From a virus: a DNA stretch of 52,040 nt. The first letter of the stretch is position 1; every line of letters starts with the position of its first letter. Under the pieces are notes generated by a model. It saw nothing but the letters and a program-made list of their open reading frames with translations, was not told the DNA's origin and searched no databases. Where the stretch lies: IMG/VR virus record IMGVR_UViG_3300024999_000147, positions 1 through 52,040 of that record. One strand, 5' to 3'. The position numbers and the translations under genes were made by a program. Shown in pieces: positions 32,419 through 39,912 of the stretch.

Positions 32419-32583
32419 ATGACCAACACAACAACTAATCAATATTGGGTATGGATTACCGCTCAAAACGAAAATAACGAATCATTTGAATTTTTAGATC
32501 AAATAGCAGCAAATAACCGCTACCAAGCCGAAGCAAAAGCTCTAGATCAATACAGATGGGCACAATCAGCCAAAGCAGTATAA
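32419..32583 (+). CDS. Small hypothetical protein
   Basis: 54 aa, ATG 32419 behind AGGAGG: MTNTTTNQYWVWITAQNENN, ESFEFLDQIAANNRYQAEAK. Mixed, soluble; helical C-terminus rich in Ala and Gln. Last gene before a terminator; the RNA element just upstream may control it. Confidence 0.55.
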   Translation: MTNTTTNQYWVWITAQNENNESFEFLDQIAANNRYQAEAKALDQYRWAQSAKAV

Positions 32584-32617
32584 AATATAAATATATATAT
32601 AAATACAATTATAACTT

Positions 32618-32644
32618 AAACCCTTCACCGGGTTTATTTTTTTG
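32618..32644 (+). terminator. Intrinsic terminator
   Basis: AAACCC (32618-32623) pairs with GGGTTT (32630-32635), followed by ATTTTTTTG. Confidence 0.8.
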
Positions 32645-32668
32645 CTCACCCTAACAATTTCATGCCTC

Positions 32669-32720
32669 ACACAATCAATTTTAAGACTACTATAAATTAT
32701 TTTACCCACTCCAATACTTA
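32669..32720 (+). repeat. Intergenic repeat, copy 2 of 3
   Basis: CACAATCAATTTTAAGAC, TATAAATTATTTTACCCACT and CCAATACTTA in order. Close match to the copy at 36,058. In the gene-free stretch 32,584-33,013. Confidence 0.5.
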
Positions 32721-32910
32721 CAATTCCTGAAATCAACTCCTACAACGATTATTATATAAACTTAGATATAATAACTATTTAATCAATTATCTATCAAATA
32801 CCTAATAACCTTTTAACCATACAAAATACTTATACAAATATAGATAAACATATATAATACATACATTCCAACCAACAAAAAATAAAAATAAATTTTCTCA
32901 AAAAAAATTA

Positions 32911-32960
32911 ATAAAAAAGAAGGATAATACAAGGCCGTTGGCGAATACTAATAGTAGTAC
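32911..32960 (+). promoter_or_regulatory. Repeated leader element, copy 2
   Basis: AAAAAAGAAGG, about 16 nt, GGCGAATACTA and TAGTAG; same order as the element at 31,761. Ends 54 nt before the amidoligase start. Confidence 0.45.
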
Positions 32961-33013
32961 ATATTTATTTTTACATTCTTAAAACTTAAAATTAAAACCG
33001 GAGGTGCTTTTAA

Positions 33014-34270
33014 ATGCCAGAATTAGTAAAATGTTTTCATTGTGACACTGAGTTTAACTTTTCAGAATTAACAAAAATTGACTATGACTATTATTGCCAG
33101 GAGTGCATTGACGAAAATTTTACCAAGTGTAGCGAATGCAGGGAATTAACACATAACAACAATATTTCTTACGATAGTTCCGATAATGCTTACTGTGAGG
33201 ATTGTTTTTCCGAAAAAGTAATTATCTGTGAACACTGCAACGACTCTATACATATTAACGATGCAGAAACAACTGCCAACGGCGATCGTTATTGCTATGA
33301 TTGTTTCAATAATCATTCCACCGCTTGTGATTGGTGTGGAGAAGTCCACCACGATGATGATATACACCATAATCAACATAACCAGGATCTTTGCGAAAGT
33401 TGCTGGGAGAATGCAAGTTGTTGTGAAAATTGTGGGGAATGGCTCCAAGATGATGCTACATATTCCCATAACGATTGTACCTATTGTGAGCAATGTTACA
33501 ACGATATAGAAAAATTTATTCATCCTTATTCCCATAAACCAAATCCAATTTTTCATGGCGAAGGCAACGATCAATTTGGACTGGAAATAGAAGTCGATGA
33601 AGGCGGTAAGTCAGAAGCCAACGCCGAAGGATTATTAGAAATCATGAATTTTCAAACAGAGGATAAAATTTACATTAAAGAAGACGGCAGTCTTAACGAT
33701 GGATTTGAAATAGTCAGTCATCCTGCAACCCTCTCCCAACATTTAACAGTATTTGACTGGGAAGAATTGTTAAAAGAAGCTAAAACCCTTGGTTACACTT
33801 CCCACGATGCAGGCACTTGTGGAATGCACGTACATATCAGCAGGGATGCATTCGGCAATACAGAACTTGAGCAGGATCTAAATATTACCAAGTTATTGCT
33901 TATAACAGAAATATTCTGGGACAAATTGGTAACATTTAGTCGCCGAGACGAAGCTCAATTATCAAGATGGGCTAAAAGATACGGATTAACTTCAGATTCC
34001 GACGAACTCCTAAAAACTGCTAAACGCTCAAATCGTTACCATGCAGTTAATTTAGATAATTTTCACACCATAGAATTAAGAATTTTCCGTGGCACTCTAA
34101 ACTATACAACTTTTGCAGCAACCTTGCAATTATGCCAGTTATTGCTGGATATTTGTCGAAACTATAAAATCCAGGATATCCAACAAATAACCTGGGAAAA
34201 GGTAACAACTCATGCTAGCGAATACGAATATATGGAACTCCAAAAATACCTACAAAAAAGAGGCTTATAA
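33014..34270 (+). CDS. Zinc-finger amidoligase
   Basis: 418 aa, ATG 33014 behind GGAGGTG. Residues 1-162 hold a series of treble-clef/LIM-like Cys pairs (CFHC, CQEC, CSEC, CEDC, CEHC, CYDC, CDWC, CESC, CENC, CEQC). Residues 188 to ~400 fit the amidoligase fold, related to glutamate-cysteine ligase and glutamine synthetase: FGLEIEVDEGG, IKEDGSLNDGFEIVSHP, CGMHVHISRDAF and HTIELRIFRGTL. These carry the acidic and His residues that bind ATP-metal. Family members are predicted to form amide bonds on peptides or proteins. The next gene is a class II glutamine amidotransferase, which fits a shared pathway. Confidence 0.85.
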   Translation: MPELVKCFHCDTEFNFSELTKIDYDYYCQECIDENFTKCSECRELTHNNNISYDSSDNAYCEDCFSEKVIICEHCNDSIHINDAETTANGDRYCYDCFNNHSTACDWCGEVHHDDDIHHNQHNQDLCESCWENASCCENCGEWLQDDATYSHNDCTYCEQCYNDIEKFIHPYSHKPNPIFHGEGNDQFGLEIEVDEGGKSEANAEGLLEIMNFQTEDKIYIKEDGSLNDGFEIVSHPATLSQHLTVFDWEELLKEAKTLGYTSHDAGTCGMHVHISRDAFGNTELEQDLNITKLLLITEIFWDKLVTFSRRDEAQLSRWAKRYGLTSDSDELLKTAKRSNRYHAVNLDNFHTIELRIFRGTLNYTTFAATLQLCQLLLDICRNYKIQDIQQITWEKVTTHASEYEYMELQKYLQKRGL

Positions 34271-34288
34271 CACAATATAAAAATAAAT

Positions 34289-34315
34289 AAACCCTTTGAC
34301 CGGGTTTAATTTTTT
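34289..34315 (+). terminator. Intrinsic terminator
   Basis: AAACCC (34289-34294) pairs with GGGTTT (34302-34307), followed by AATTTTTTG. Confidence 0.8.
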
Positions 34316-34381
34316 GCAATATCTCTATAACAGATTACCATATTTCACCTTTTAAATTGTATCAAATACCAAACAATTCAC

Positions 34382-34410
34382 TTGTTAATATTCCCTGTCT
34401 GTGATATAAT
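34382..34410 (+). promoter_or_regulatory. Sigma-A promoter
   Basis: TTGTTA (34382-34387), 17 nt, TATAAT (34405-34410); drives the amidotransferase gene. Confidence 0.65.
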
Positions 34411-34441
34411 AAACTATCAAAATAACTAGGAGGTAACATCT

Positions 34442-35065
34442 ATGTGTATAATTTTACATAAACCAATTAACATTCAACTCCCAGATATTCAAACATTAAA
34501 AACCTGTTTCCAAAACAACCAGGACGGGGCCGGGTTTATGTATCAACATGATAACTCTGTACATATTCAAAAAGGATTTATGACATTCAATTCACTCATA
34601 ACAGCACTTGATCACCTCCAAAAAAATATCAATATAATAAACACCAACCTAACGATCCACTTCCGCTTGGCTTCACACGGCAAAGTAACACCAGGCAATT
34701 GTCACCCTTTCCCAATAACTATCAACGCCAAACAATTAAAATCCAAATCCTGTATAACAAATCTAGCAGTGGTGCATAATGGTATTATTCCATTTACTTC
34801 CTATAACAGATCAATATCAGACACTATTATATTTGTCAAAGAATACCTTACAGAAATTAAGGATAATCTATTTAACCCTATAACAGCAGAACTAATCAGA
34901 CATGCCACAAAAAGTAAATTTATCATAATGTCACCTGATAATATCCAATTAATAGGAGAATTTATCTTAGATGAATATGATCAATGCTATTATAGCAACG
35001 ACTCATATATTCCTTATTATGGGTATTATGATAAAGAGGAAGAATATAACTATATTAACTATTAA
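34442..35065 (+). CDS. Class II glutamine amidotransferase-like protein
   Basis: 207 aa, ATG 34442 behind AGGAGG. MCIILHKP places Cys2 as the N-terminal nucleophile after Met removal. FQNNQDGAGFMYQ, LTIHFRLASHGKVTPGNCHPFPI and LAVVHNGIIPFTS are the class II (Ntn-hydrolase) glutaminase signature, including the HFR and HNG motifs. No synthase domain follows, so it would supply ammonia to a partner or hydrolyse an amide itself. The neighbouring amidoligase is the natural partner candidate. C-terminal tail Tyr-rich and acidic. Confidence 0.85.
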   Translation: MCIILHKPINIQLPDIQTLKTCFQNNQDGAGFMYQHDNSVHIQKGFMTFNSLITALDHLQKNINIINTNLTIHFRLASHGKVTPGNCHPFPITINAKQLKSKSCITNLAVVHNGIIPFTSYNRSISDTIIFVKEYLTEIKDNLFNPITAELIRHATKSKFIIMSPDNIQLIGEFILDEYDQCYYSNDSYIPYYGYYDKEEEYNYINY

Positions 35066-35110
35066 TACCATTCATTATCCGGAAACAAAAAATAAATAGG
35101 AATTAACAAT

Positions 35111-35148
35111 AATAGTATAGCCAACAATGCTATACTATTTATTTTTTG
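35111..35148 (+). terminator. Intrinsic terminator
   Basis: AATAGTATAGC (35111-35121) pairs with GCTATACTATT (35129-35139), followed by TATTTTTTG. Confidence 0.85.
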
Positions 35149-35332
35149 CTCAATTTTCAAATCCCTACTCCTCTATAACAGCAGCCGACATAACACCAGT
35201 CAAAAAACCACCTTCACAGGATGGCCAATAAGCCACTTAAAAACAATTTAACATATATTATATCCTACATTCCCTTAAAACTTATCACATAGCAATAATT
35301 AGATATAAAACCAATAAAAATATAAATATACC

Positions 35333-35361
35333 TTGACGACTACTAACCATTTTGATATAAT
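35333..35361 (+). promoter_or_regulatory. Sigma-A promoter
   Basis: TTGACG (35333-35338), 17 nt, TATAAT (35356-35361); upstream of the J-domain gene. Confidence 0.7.
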
Positions 35362-35438
35362 TATTCCTAGCACCATACATAGTAACACCTCGTATCAACT
35401 CTTTGAAAACTAAATATAATTAACAGGAGGCGTACATA

Positions 35439-35936
35439 ATGAAAATTAATCATTTCCTTAACATTAACACCTTAGAAGAATTAAAATCAGCTTATCGCAA
35501 ACTAGCAAAACAATTTCACCCAGACATCAACAAAGCTCCCGAAGCACTTCAGATCATGAAAGAAATCAACACAGAATACGAATTCTTAGCTCAACAACTG
35601 AAAAATGAAAGAGGTTACACGGAAACCAAAAAGCAAGCCAACGATTTTATTTCCATAATAGACCAGCTCCTAAAATATAACAATATAGAAGTGGAAATAA
35701 TTGGCACATGGTTATGGGTAAGAGGCAAAGGAACTTTCCCCATAAAGGATTTTTTACAGGATACACTGGGAATGATATACACGAAAAGCCATAAAGCTTT
35801 TTACTGGTATGCAGGATGCGTAAAAAAGGTTAAGCGGAGCAGCAAGCAAAGCATGGATAAAATCCGGAATAAATACGGCAGTGTAATAGTTAAATCCGAT
35901 AACGATAATAACTTTACACCATCACCGACAATGTAA
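35439..35936 (+). CDS. J-domain (DnaJ-like) protein
   Basis: 165 aa, ATG 35439 behind AGGAGG. The first ~60 residues are a J domain: TLEELKSAYRKLAKQFHPDI with the HPD motif, then ALQIMKEINTEYEFLAQQL. It lacks the Gly/Phe and zinc domains of full DnaJ. The C-terminal part has a GTWLWVRGKG strand pair and KAFYWYAGC, a combination seen in plasmid- and phage-borne J proteins. It probably recruits host DnaK to an element-specific client. Single-gene unit with promoter and terminator. Confidence 0.85.
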   Translation: MKINHFLNINTLEELKSAYRKLAKQFHPDINKAPEALQIMKEINTEYEFLAQQLKNERGYTETKKQANDFISIIDQLLKYNNIEVEIIGTWLWVRGKGTFPIKDFLQDTLGMIYTKSHKAFYWYAGCVKKVKRSSKQSMDKIRNKYGSVIVKSDNDNNFTPSPTM

Positions 35937-35946
35937 ATATAAATCA

Positions 35947-36000
35947 AAAACCCTATTCAATAGCTGATTAAATTTAGTAAAATTGAATAGGGTTTTATTA
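35947..36000 (+). terminator. Intrinsic terminator
   Basis: AAAACCCTATTCAA (35947-35960) pairs with TTGAATAGGGTTTT (35983-35996), followed by ATTA. Confidence 0.75.
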
Positions 36001-36057
36001 TGTCCTTTTCTCTTTCTCCACTCCTTATAATTCCTCCTCACCCGGTTAATACTCTTC

Positions 36058-36111
36058 CTACAATCAGTTTTAAAGCCGTATAAAATAATTTTACATACTC
36101 TAGCACCTAAA
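36058..36111 (+). repeat. Intergenic repeat, copy 3 of 3
   Basis: TACAATCAGTTTTAAAGC, TAAAATAATTTTACATACTC and TAGCACCTAAAA in order; close to the copy at 32,669. It marks the end of the C-rich block. An IR (TTAACTATC/GATAGTTAA) follows at about 36,168-36,210, ahead of the next gene. Confidence 0.5.
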
Positions 36112-36235
36112 AACCTTAAAACGCCTCGTATAAAGATAATTATATATAATTGGATATAATAATATTAACTATCATATATTATGATTATGTATACTATAGA
36201 TAGTTAATAATTTAATACATAAGGAGGTCTTTTTA

Positions 36236-36592
36236 ATGATAAAATTAATGCAAAATTTGAGCGATGAGGCGTTTGAAACTATTTCCAATGTAATAAAAGA
36301 ATCTATTGCGTATGAAGTTGCTCGTAATCGAAAAGCAAAAATAGTATTAAATTTAGGTATGACTTATGAAATTTCAAAAGCAATAATTGAAAAACAACCA
36401 GGATATATTACATTATGTTTAGAATTTGCTAGAAAAGTATCAGGAATCAGAATTCCAACGTCTGTTATAAGGGAAATTATTACTGAAAAAGTATGGCTAA
36501 GTTTTAACGAAGACACTAATCAATGGTATGCTTCAGAAGAAAAAAATTGTTTTATAAGGCCACTATTGGCCTTTTATTGTTTATTAAAATAA
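36236..36592 (+). CDS. Hypothetical protein, C-terminus runs into a terminator hairpin
   Basis: 118 aa, ATG 36236 with AAGGAGG. Helical text (FETISNVIKESIAYEVARNR) then beta (ITLCLEFARKVSGIRIPTS). The last residues (CFIRPLLAFYCLLK) are encoded by an AAGGCCA/TGGCCTT hairpin followed by TTATT, which looks like this gene's terminator. An A7 run just before it would give EEKIVL and a stop if one base shorter, so the 3' end may be a frameshift artefact. Confidence 0.6.
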   Translation: MIKLMQNLSDEAFETISNVIKESIAYEVARNRKAKIVLNLGMTYEISKAIIEKQPGYITLCLEFARKVSGIRIPTSVIREIITEKVWLSFNEDTNQWYASEEKNCFIRPLLAFYCLLK

Positions 36593-36601
36593 CAAATATA
36601 C

Positions 36602-36630
36602 TTGACAATTATAATATTATTGTGTATACT
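36602..36630 (+). promoter_or_regulatory. Consensus sigma-A promoter
   Basis: TTGACA (36602-36607), 17 nt, TATACT (36625-36630). Confidence 0.75.
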
Positions 36631-36667
36631 ATTAATTAATCACATAACAATTAAAGGAGTGGAGCGA

Positions 36668-36862
36668 ATGTTAGCGCAGGAAATTCAATCGTTATTAAGT
36701 GAAAAGGTATTAAAACAAATTGAGGACAAATCAATTCAGAATATTATTAGAGGAATTATATTTAATTCTAGTAATAAAATTGACTGGGACGATGCATTAT
36801 ATAAAGTTTATAAGAATATGCCAGAATTAATAATGGAGAAGGTAACACAAAATGAAAAATAA
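36668..36862 (+). CDS. Small hypothetical protein
   Basis: 64 aa, ATG 36668, 8 nt after AAAGGAG: MLAQEIQSLLSEKVLKQIED, then IIRGIIFNSSNKIDWDDALY. Helical and acidic. Overlaps the next gene by 11 nt, so translation is coupled. Confidence 0.55.
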   Translation: MLAQEIQSLLSEKVLKQIEDKSIQNIIRGIIFNSSNKIDWDDALYKVYKNMPELIMEKVTQNEK

Positions 36863-37127
36863 AATTGAAGAACAATTAAAACTTAATAAATCTTATCTAA
36901 GAAGTGCCGAACTAGGGTTAAACGATAAACTGAATAAGGCAGTAAATGATTTAGAGCGAATGGCCAAAGAAGTAAAGTATATTATTAATGATAATAATTA
37001 TGCTTTAGATGAACGGGTGAATAGAATCATACATTTAATCCATTGGGGTATTGCTAATATGCATATTGACAGTATGAGCGAAAATCAGTTAGATATAAAA
37101 CAATCAAAGGACAAATTGAAATTTTAA
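36852..37127 (+). CDS. Small coiled-coil protein, 3' end probably frameshifted
   Basis: 91 aa, ATG 36852. Helical (KSYLRSAELGLNDKLNKAVN, LERMAKEVKYIIND). After SENQ the adjacent frame reads RYKTIKGQIEILKELIEDNN and stops at 37153, right at the terminator. That looks more like a natural C-terminus than the annotated DIKQSKDKLKF. A shift near 37,090 is therefore suspected. Confidence 0.55.
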   Translation: MKNKIEEQLKLNKSYLRSAELGLNDKLNKAVNDLERMAKEVKYIINDNNYALDERVNRIIHLIHWGIANMHIDSMSENQLDIKQSKDKLKF

Positions 37128-37151
37128 AAGAGTTAATCGAGGATAACAATT

Positions 37152-37180
37152 AAGGCCACTAACGGCCTTATTTTTTATTT
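37152..37180 (+). terminator. Intrinsic terminator
   Basis: AAGGCC (37152-37157) pairs with GGCCTT (37164-37169), followed by ATTTTTTATTT. Confidence 0.8.
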
Positions 37181-37211
37181 AAAATTAATCAAACTATTTT
37201 ATAAAAACATA

Positions 37212-37240
37212 TTGCATTTATTTTATTATTATGTTAAAAT
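37212..37240 (+). promoter_or_regulatory. Sigma-A promoter
   Basis: TTGCAT (37212-37217), 17 nt, TAAAAT (37235-37240); precedes the ring nuclease gene. Confidence 0.6.
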
Positions 37241-37306
37241 AACATTGTCAGTAAATAAACAAATCAAAATAAATTAAATAAAAATAAACTTTAGGAGGAT
37301 TTTTTA

Positions 37307-37639
37307 ATGAAAACTAATCAAATTATCGGTATCTTAAACACTTCTATCATCACAGCAGACGGAAACTATACCTTAACAACCATTTCAACAACTCAAGCTC
37401 AAGAATTAGCACAAAACAACCAAATATTATCCGCTGTAGGTCACGAAGCAACAGCACAGGTATTAACTACTTTGCTAGGTGTAGGTATCCCGGTTAACCG
37501 GATTATGTATGCTCAGGAAGTCGGGCAACAAGCAATAGTTTTAAAAATAAACGGAAGAATTCCAGAAGGGAAAATTTTATCTCTGGAGGATATTGAGGAA
37601 ATCGGTTATACTTTAAAGTTGATGATAAGAAATAGTTAG
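37307..37639 (+). CDS. DUF1874 ring nuclease, AcrIII-1-like anti-CRISPR
   Basis: 110 aa, ATG 37307 with AGGAGG. The whole length fits DUF1874: GILNTSIITADGNYTLTTIS, then LSAVGHEATAQVLTTLLGVG, IPVNRIMYAQEVG and INGRIPEGKILSLEDIEEIG. The His in SAVGHEATA (His46) corresponds to the catalytic His of the SIRV1 gp29 family. Those viral enzymes cut cyclic tetra-adenylate and so switch off type III CRISPR signalling; cellular Crn2 versions are also known. Own promoter, in an early-type small-gene array: consistent with an anti-defence role. Confidence 0.92.
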   Translation: MKTNQIIGILNTSIITADGNYTLTTISTTQAQELAQNNQILSAVGHEATAQVLTTLLGVGIPVNRIMYAQEVGQQAIVLKINGRIPEGKILSLEDIEEIGYTLKLMIRNS

Positions 37640-37736
37640 AATATTTATTTGTGGACATTGTTGTATTTAGTATATAATCTATATAACAGTGTCCCATAAT
37701 AAGTATTTTGATTAATATAAATGGAGGTTATTTATA

Positions 37737-38243
37737 ATGGATTTAAGAAGAAAAATAACTTTTGGTTATAAGTCCTCTAGTTATCCCTATCATGCAGAAG
37801 ATTTTGCCGATTCTTTATATGGCGGTGTTATCTTAGTAGACGTTCAAAATGTCGAAAAGATAGACAGTATTGAAATAATAACCTTAAAAAGCGGAAATAA
37901 GTTGGTTATAGATAAAACTAATCCAGGATATCGGGGTGAGTGTTTTGCTTACATAATCCCTGCTGATGGTGTGATGGAAAAAATTAATAATTGTCAGATT
38001 AATTATATCTATAAGCAAACACAACTTAGGCATGGTATTTGCTTAAATGGGATAAGGGTTTTATATCTTAATAGTAGATTGTTTACTATAGATATAAGAC
38101 TTAAAAAAGGTCTTAGTTTTGCGGATATGGATAATAGATTAATCCGTAAGACTGAGATAATTGAAATAAAAGAAGTTAAATTGGAAGATTTTTGGGATGT
38201 CAAAAGGAATAAATCACCAGAAATAACTTCTTCACTGTCGTAA
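37737..38243 (+). CDS. Hypothetical protein sharing a module with the next gene
   Basis: 168 aa, ATG 37737 with GGAGG. Contains SIEIITLKSGNKLVIDKTNP and YRGECFAYIIP, clearly like IETITLPDGNSLIIDYSRRN and YGEYYAHIIS of the following gene. The rest (LNGIRVLYLNSRLFTIDIRL, KTEIIEIKEVKLEDFWDVK) is beta-rich. No known domain. Confidence 0.6.
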   Translation: MDLRRKITFGYKSSSYPYHAEDFADSLYGGVILVDVQNVEKIDSIEIITLKSGNKLVIDKTNPGYRGECFAYIIPADGVMEKINNCQINYIYKQTQLRHGICLNGIRVLYLNSRLFTIDIRLKKGLSFADMDNRLIRKTEIIEIKEVKLEDFWDVKRNKSPEITSSLS

Positions 38244-38271
38244 TAATACATAATCAAAGGGAGGAATTCAA

Positions 38272-38790
38272 ATGTTATTAATAGAAAACCCGAAATACAT
38301 ACAGTACGATAAAAGTATATTATCCCAATTGCCCGACATGGGGTATGAGAAGCATACAGTGAACGATCATTATATGAGGAGTATTGCTATTGAGAAAAGT
38401 AAAATAGAAGAAAACACATTTCCTGGGTTCTGGTGGAAAACTGGATTGCAGGTAAAATATTTGTATGAAGATTTCAATGAAAAACACCGTGCAGGTGCAT
38501 CTGTTGTATATGTTCAACATGGCGGATCTCCGATATTTATACAAGAATATACACATATTCGTCTGTATAGAAGTATATTTATAGATATTAATTGTAGGAA
38601 TTCTGATAATATTGTTGGCTTGCCATGTGCAAGATCTGGAAATCCTAATGTCTTTATAGAATCTGTTGGAAATCCCAGCAGAGAAGGAGATATCGAAACG
38701 ATTACTTTACCGGACGGTAACAGTCTTATTATAGATTATTCCCGTCGAAATGCATATGGGGAGTATTACGCCCATATTATATCAAAATAA
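38272..38790 (+). CDS. Hypothetical protein, partial paralogue of the previous gene
   Basis: 172 aa, ATG 38272 with GGGAGG. N-terminal part unique (GFWWKTGLQVKYLYEDFNEK, VVYVQHGGSPIFIQEYTHIR). The C-terminal ~35 residues are the shared ETITLPDGNSLIIDYS ... GEYYAHIIS module. Unknown role; co-directional and closely spaced with its neighbours, probably one transcript. Confidence 0.6.
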   Translation: MLLIENPKYIQYDKSILSQLPDMGYEKHTVNDHYMRSIAIEKSKIEENTFPGFWWKTGLQVKYLYEDFNEKHRAGASVVYVQHGGSPIFIQEYTHIRLYRSIFIDINCRNSDNIVGLPCARSGNPNVFIESVGNPSREGDIETITLPDGNSLIIDYSRRNAYGEYYAHIISK

Positions 38791-38808
38791 TAATAAGGAG
38801 GTTTTACA

Positions 38809-39282
38809 ATGGGACATTTTTGGGATTCAGAAAAAAATTATCCTCTATATTCTTATTCTAGACCAGATAATTTTCCTCATCTACCAGCACATAATTGTGG
38901 AAAATCAAGGATATGTAAAAATATCGAGTTGGATAAAAATAGTAAATGTATACATACTGATGTAACAGTGTATGACAATTGTAAATTCTATGAAAAGAAA
39001 AGAGAAGGAGAATACCCACAACCAGGAGATTTATTTGTTTTTGGTAATAATTGGGAAGTTGGCAAGAAAGAAGGTCAATTATCTCAAGAATATTGCATAC
39101 TTGATGAAAGAAAATATTATTATCTTATTGCCGAGAAAGAGAGTATCCCTTATCAAGTTATAGAGAAAAAGAATTTGATAGGGAAAGTAACAGGAACTTT
39201 TAATTTGTATCCTGATGGATATTTTAGAATAGTTAAGAAACTAGAAAAAGTAATATTTGTTCGTTGGGTTTGCGGAAGGTAA
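38809..39282 (+). CDS. Hypothetical cysteine-containing protein
   Basis: 157 aa, ATG 38809 with AAGGAGG. An N-terminal cluster of Cys/His (HNCGKSRICKN, CIHTDVTVYDNCKFYEK) may bind metal. The remainder is a beta-rich domain (PQPGDLFVFGNNWEVGKKEG) reminiscent of small barrel folds. Stop codon abuts a terminator. Confidence 0.6.
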   Translation: MGHFWDSEKNYPLYSYSRPDNFPHLPAHNCGKSRICKNIELDKNSKCIHTDVTVYDNCKFYEKKREGEYPQPGDLFVFGNNWEVGKKEGQLSQEYCILDERKYYYLIAEKESIPYQVIEKKNLIGKVTGTFNLYPDGYFRIVKKLEKVIFVRWVCGR

Positions 39283-39310
39283 AGGCCATATAATCGGCCT
39301 TTTTCTTTTT
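39282..39310 (+). terminator. Intrinsic terminator
   Basis: AAGGCC (39282-39287) pairs with GGCCTT ending at 39301, followed by TTTCTTTTT. Confidence 0.8.
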
Positions 39311-39330
39311 GCTCAAACATGAAATAAAAC

Positions 39331-39359
39331 TTTACTTTTATATTAATATTGTGTATAAT
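39331..39359 (+). promoter_or_regulatory. Sigma-A promoter
   Basis: TTTACT (39331-39336), 17 nt, TATAAT (39354-39359). Confidence 0.65.
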
Positions 39360-39393
39360 AGATTAACGAATATAGTTGAAAGGAGCAAATAAA

Positions 39394-39807
39394 ATGTCAT
39401 ATACTGCATTATGCAAAAAATGGGAAAGAGAATCTAAAAGAAAGGATAAGCAGGAGTCAGCAGAAAGAAAAAGACAGCAAGTAAGAGCAGAAAAATTTAA
39501 AGAAGCAATTTATATTGCAAAGGGTAAACAGGAGAAGCAAGAAAGGATAGAGCAGGAGGAAAGGCAAATAAAGATTAACAATATTAAGCAGGAAATATTT
39601 TTATCCTTGCGAAAGAATAATCCTTTTAGTTATAAGCAATTCTTAATAATTTATGATATTTTGTCTTATGACTTTAATCAAATTATATCAGACGTATACA
39701 AGAATAAAATAACTATAACTGATATAAAGGCAGTTATTGAGTATATAGAAGGATATAGCAGGGAATTGATAAGTGAATACTGGAAAGATAGATTACAAGC
39801 AATATAA
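39394..39807 (+). CDS. Charged coiled-coil protein
   Basis: 137 aa, ATG 39394 behind AAAGGAG (an upstream TTG overlaps the SD). Residues ~10-65 are almost all Lys/Glu/Arg/Gln (KWERESKRKDKQESAERKRQ, EKQERIEQEERQIK), a long helix. A compact helical domain follows (SYKQFLIIYDILSYDFNQII). Unknown function. Confidence 0.6.
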   Translation: MSYTALCKKWERESKRKDKQESAERKRQQVRAEKFKEAIYIAKGKQEKQERIEQEERQIKINNIKQEIFLSLRKNNPFSYKQFLIIYDILSYDFNQIISDVYKNKITITDIKAVIEYIEGYSRELISEYWKDRLQAI

Positions 39808-39829
39808 AGGCCATAGAGCCTTTTTTATT
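39806..39829 (+). terminator. Intrinsic terminator
   Basis: AAAGGC (39806-39811) pairs with GCCTTT (39818-39823), then TTTATTTTG. The stop codon overlaps the stem. Confidence 0.75.
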
Positions 39830-39849
39830 TTGCTGAATAGTAATAACAC

Positions 39850-39879
39850 TTTACAAATATAATATTATTGTGTTATAAT
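39850..39879 (+). promoter_or_regulatory. Sigma-A promoter
   Basis: TTTACA (39850-39855), 18 nt, TATAAT (39874-39879). Confidence 0.65.
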
Positions 39880-39912
39880 AGGTTAATGAATTATACAGGA
39901 GGTGCAGAGCGA

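Noticed and set aside
33146-33574. 142-codon minus-strand frame with membrane-like sequence
   Set aside because: Mirror image of the Cys-rich zinc modules of the amidoligase; no ribosome binding site.
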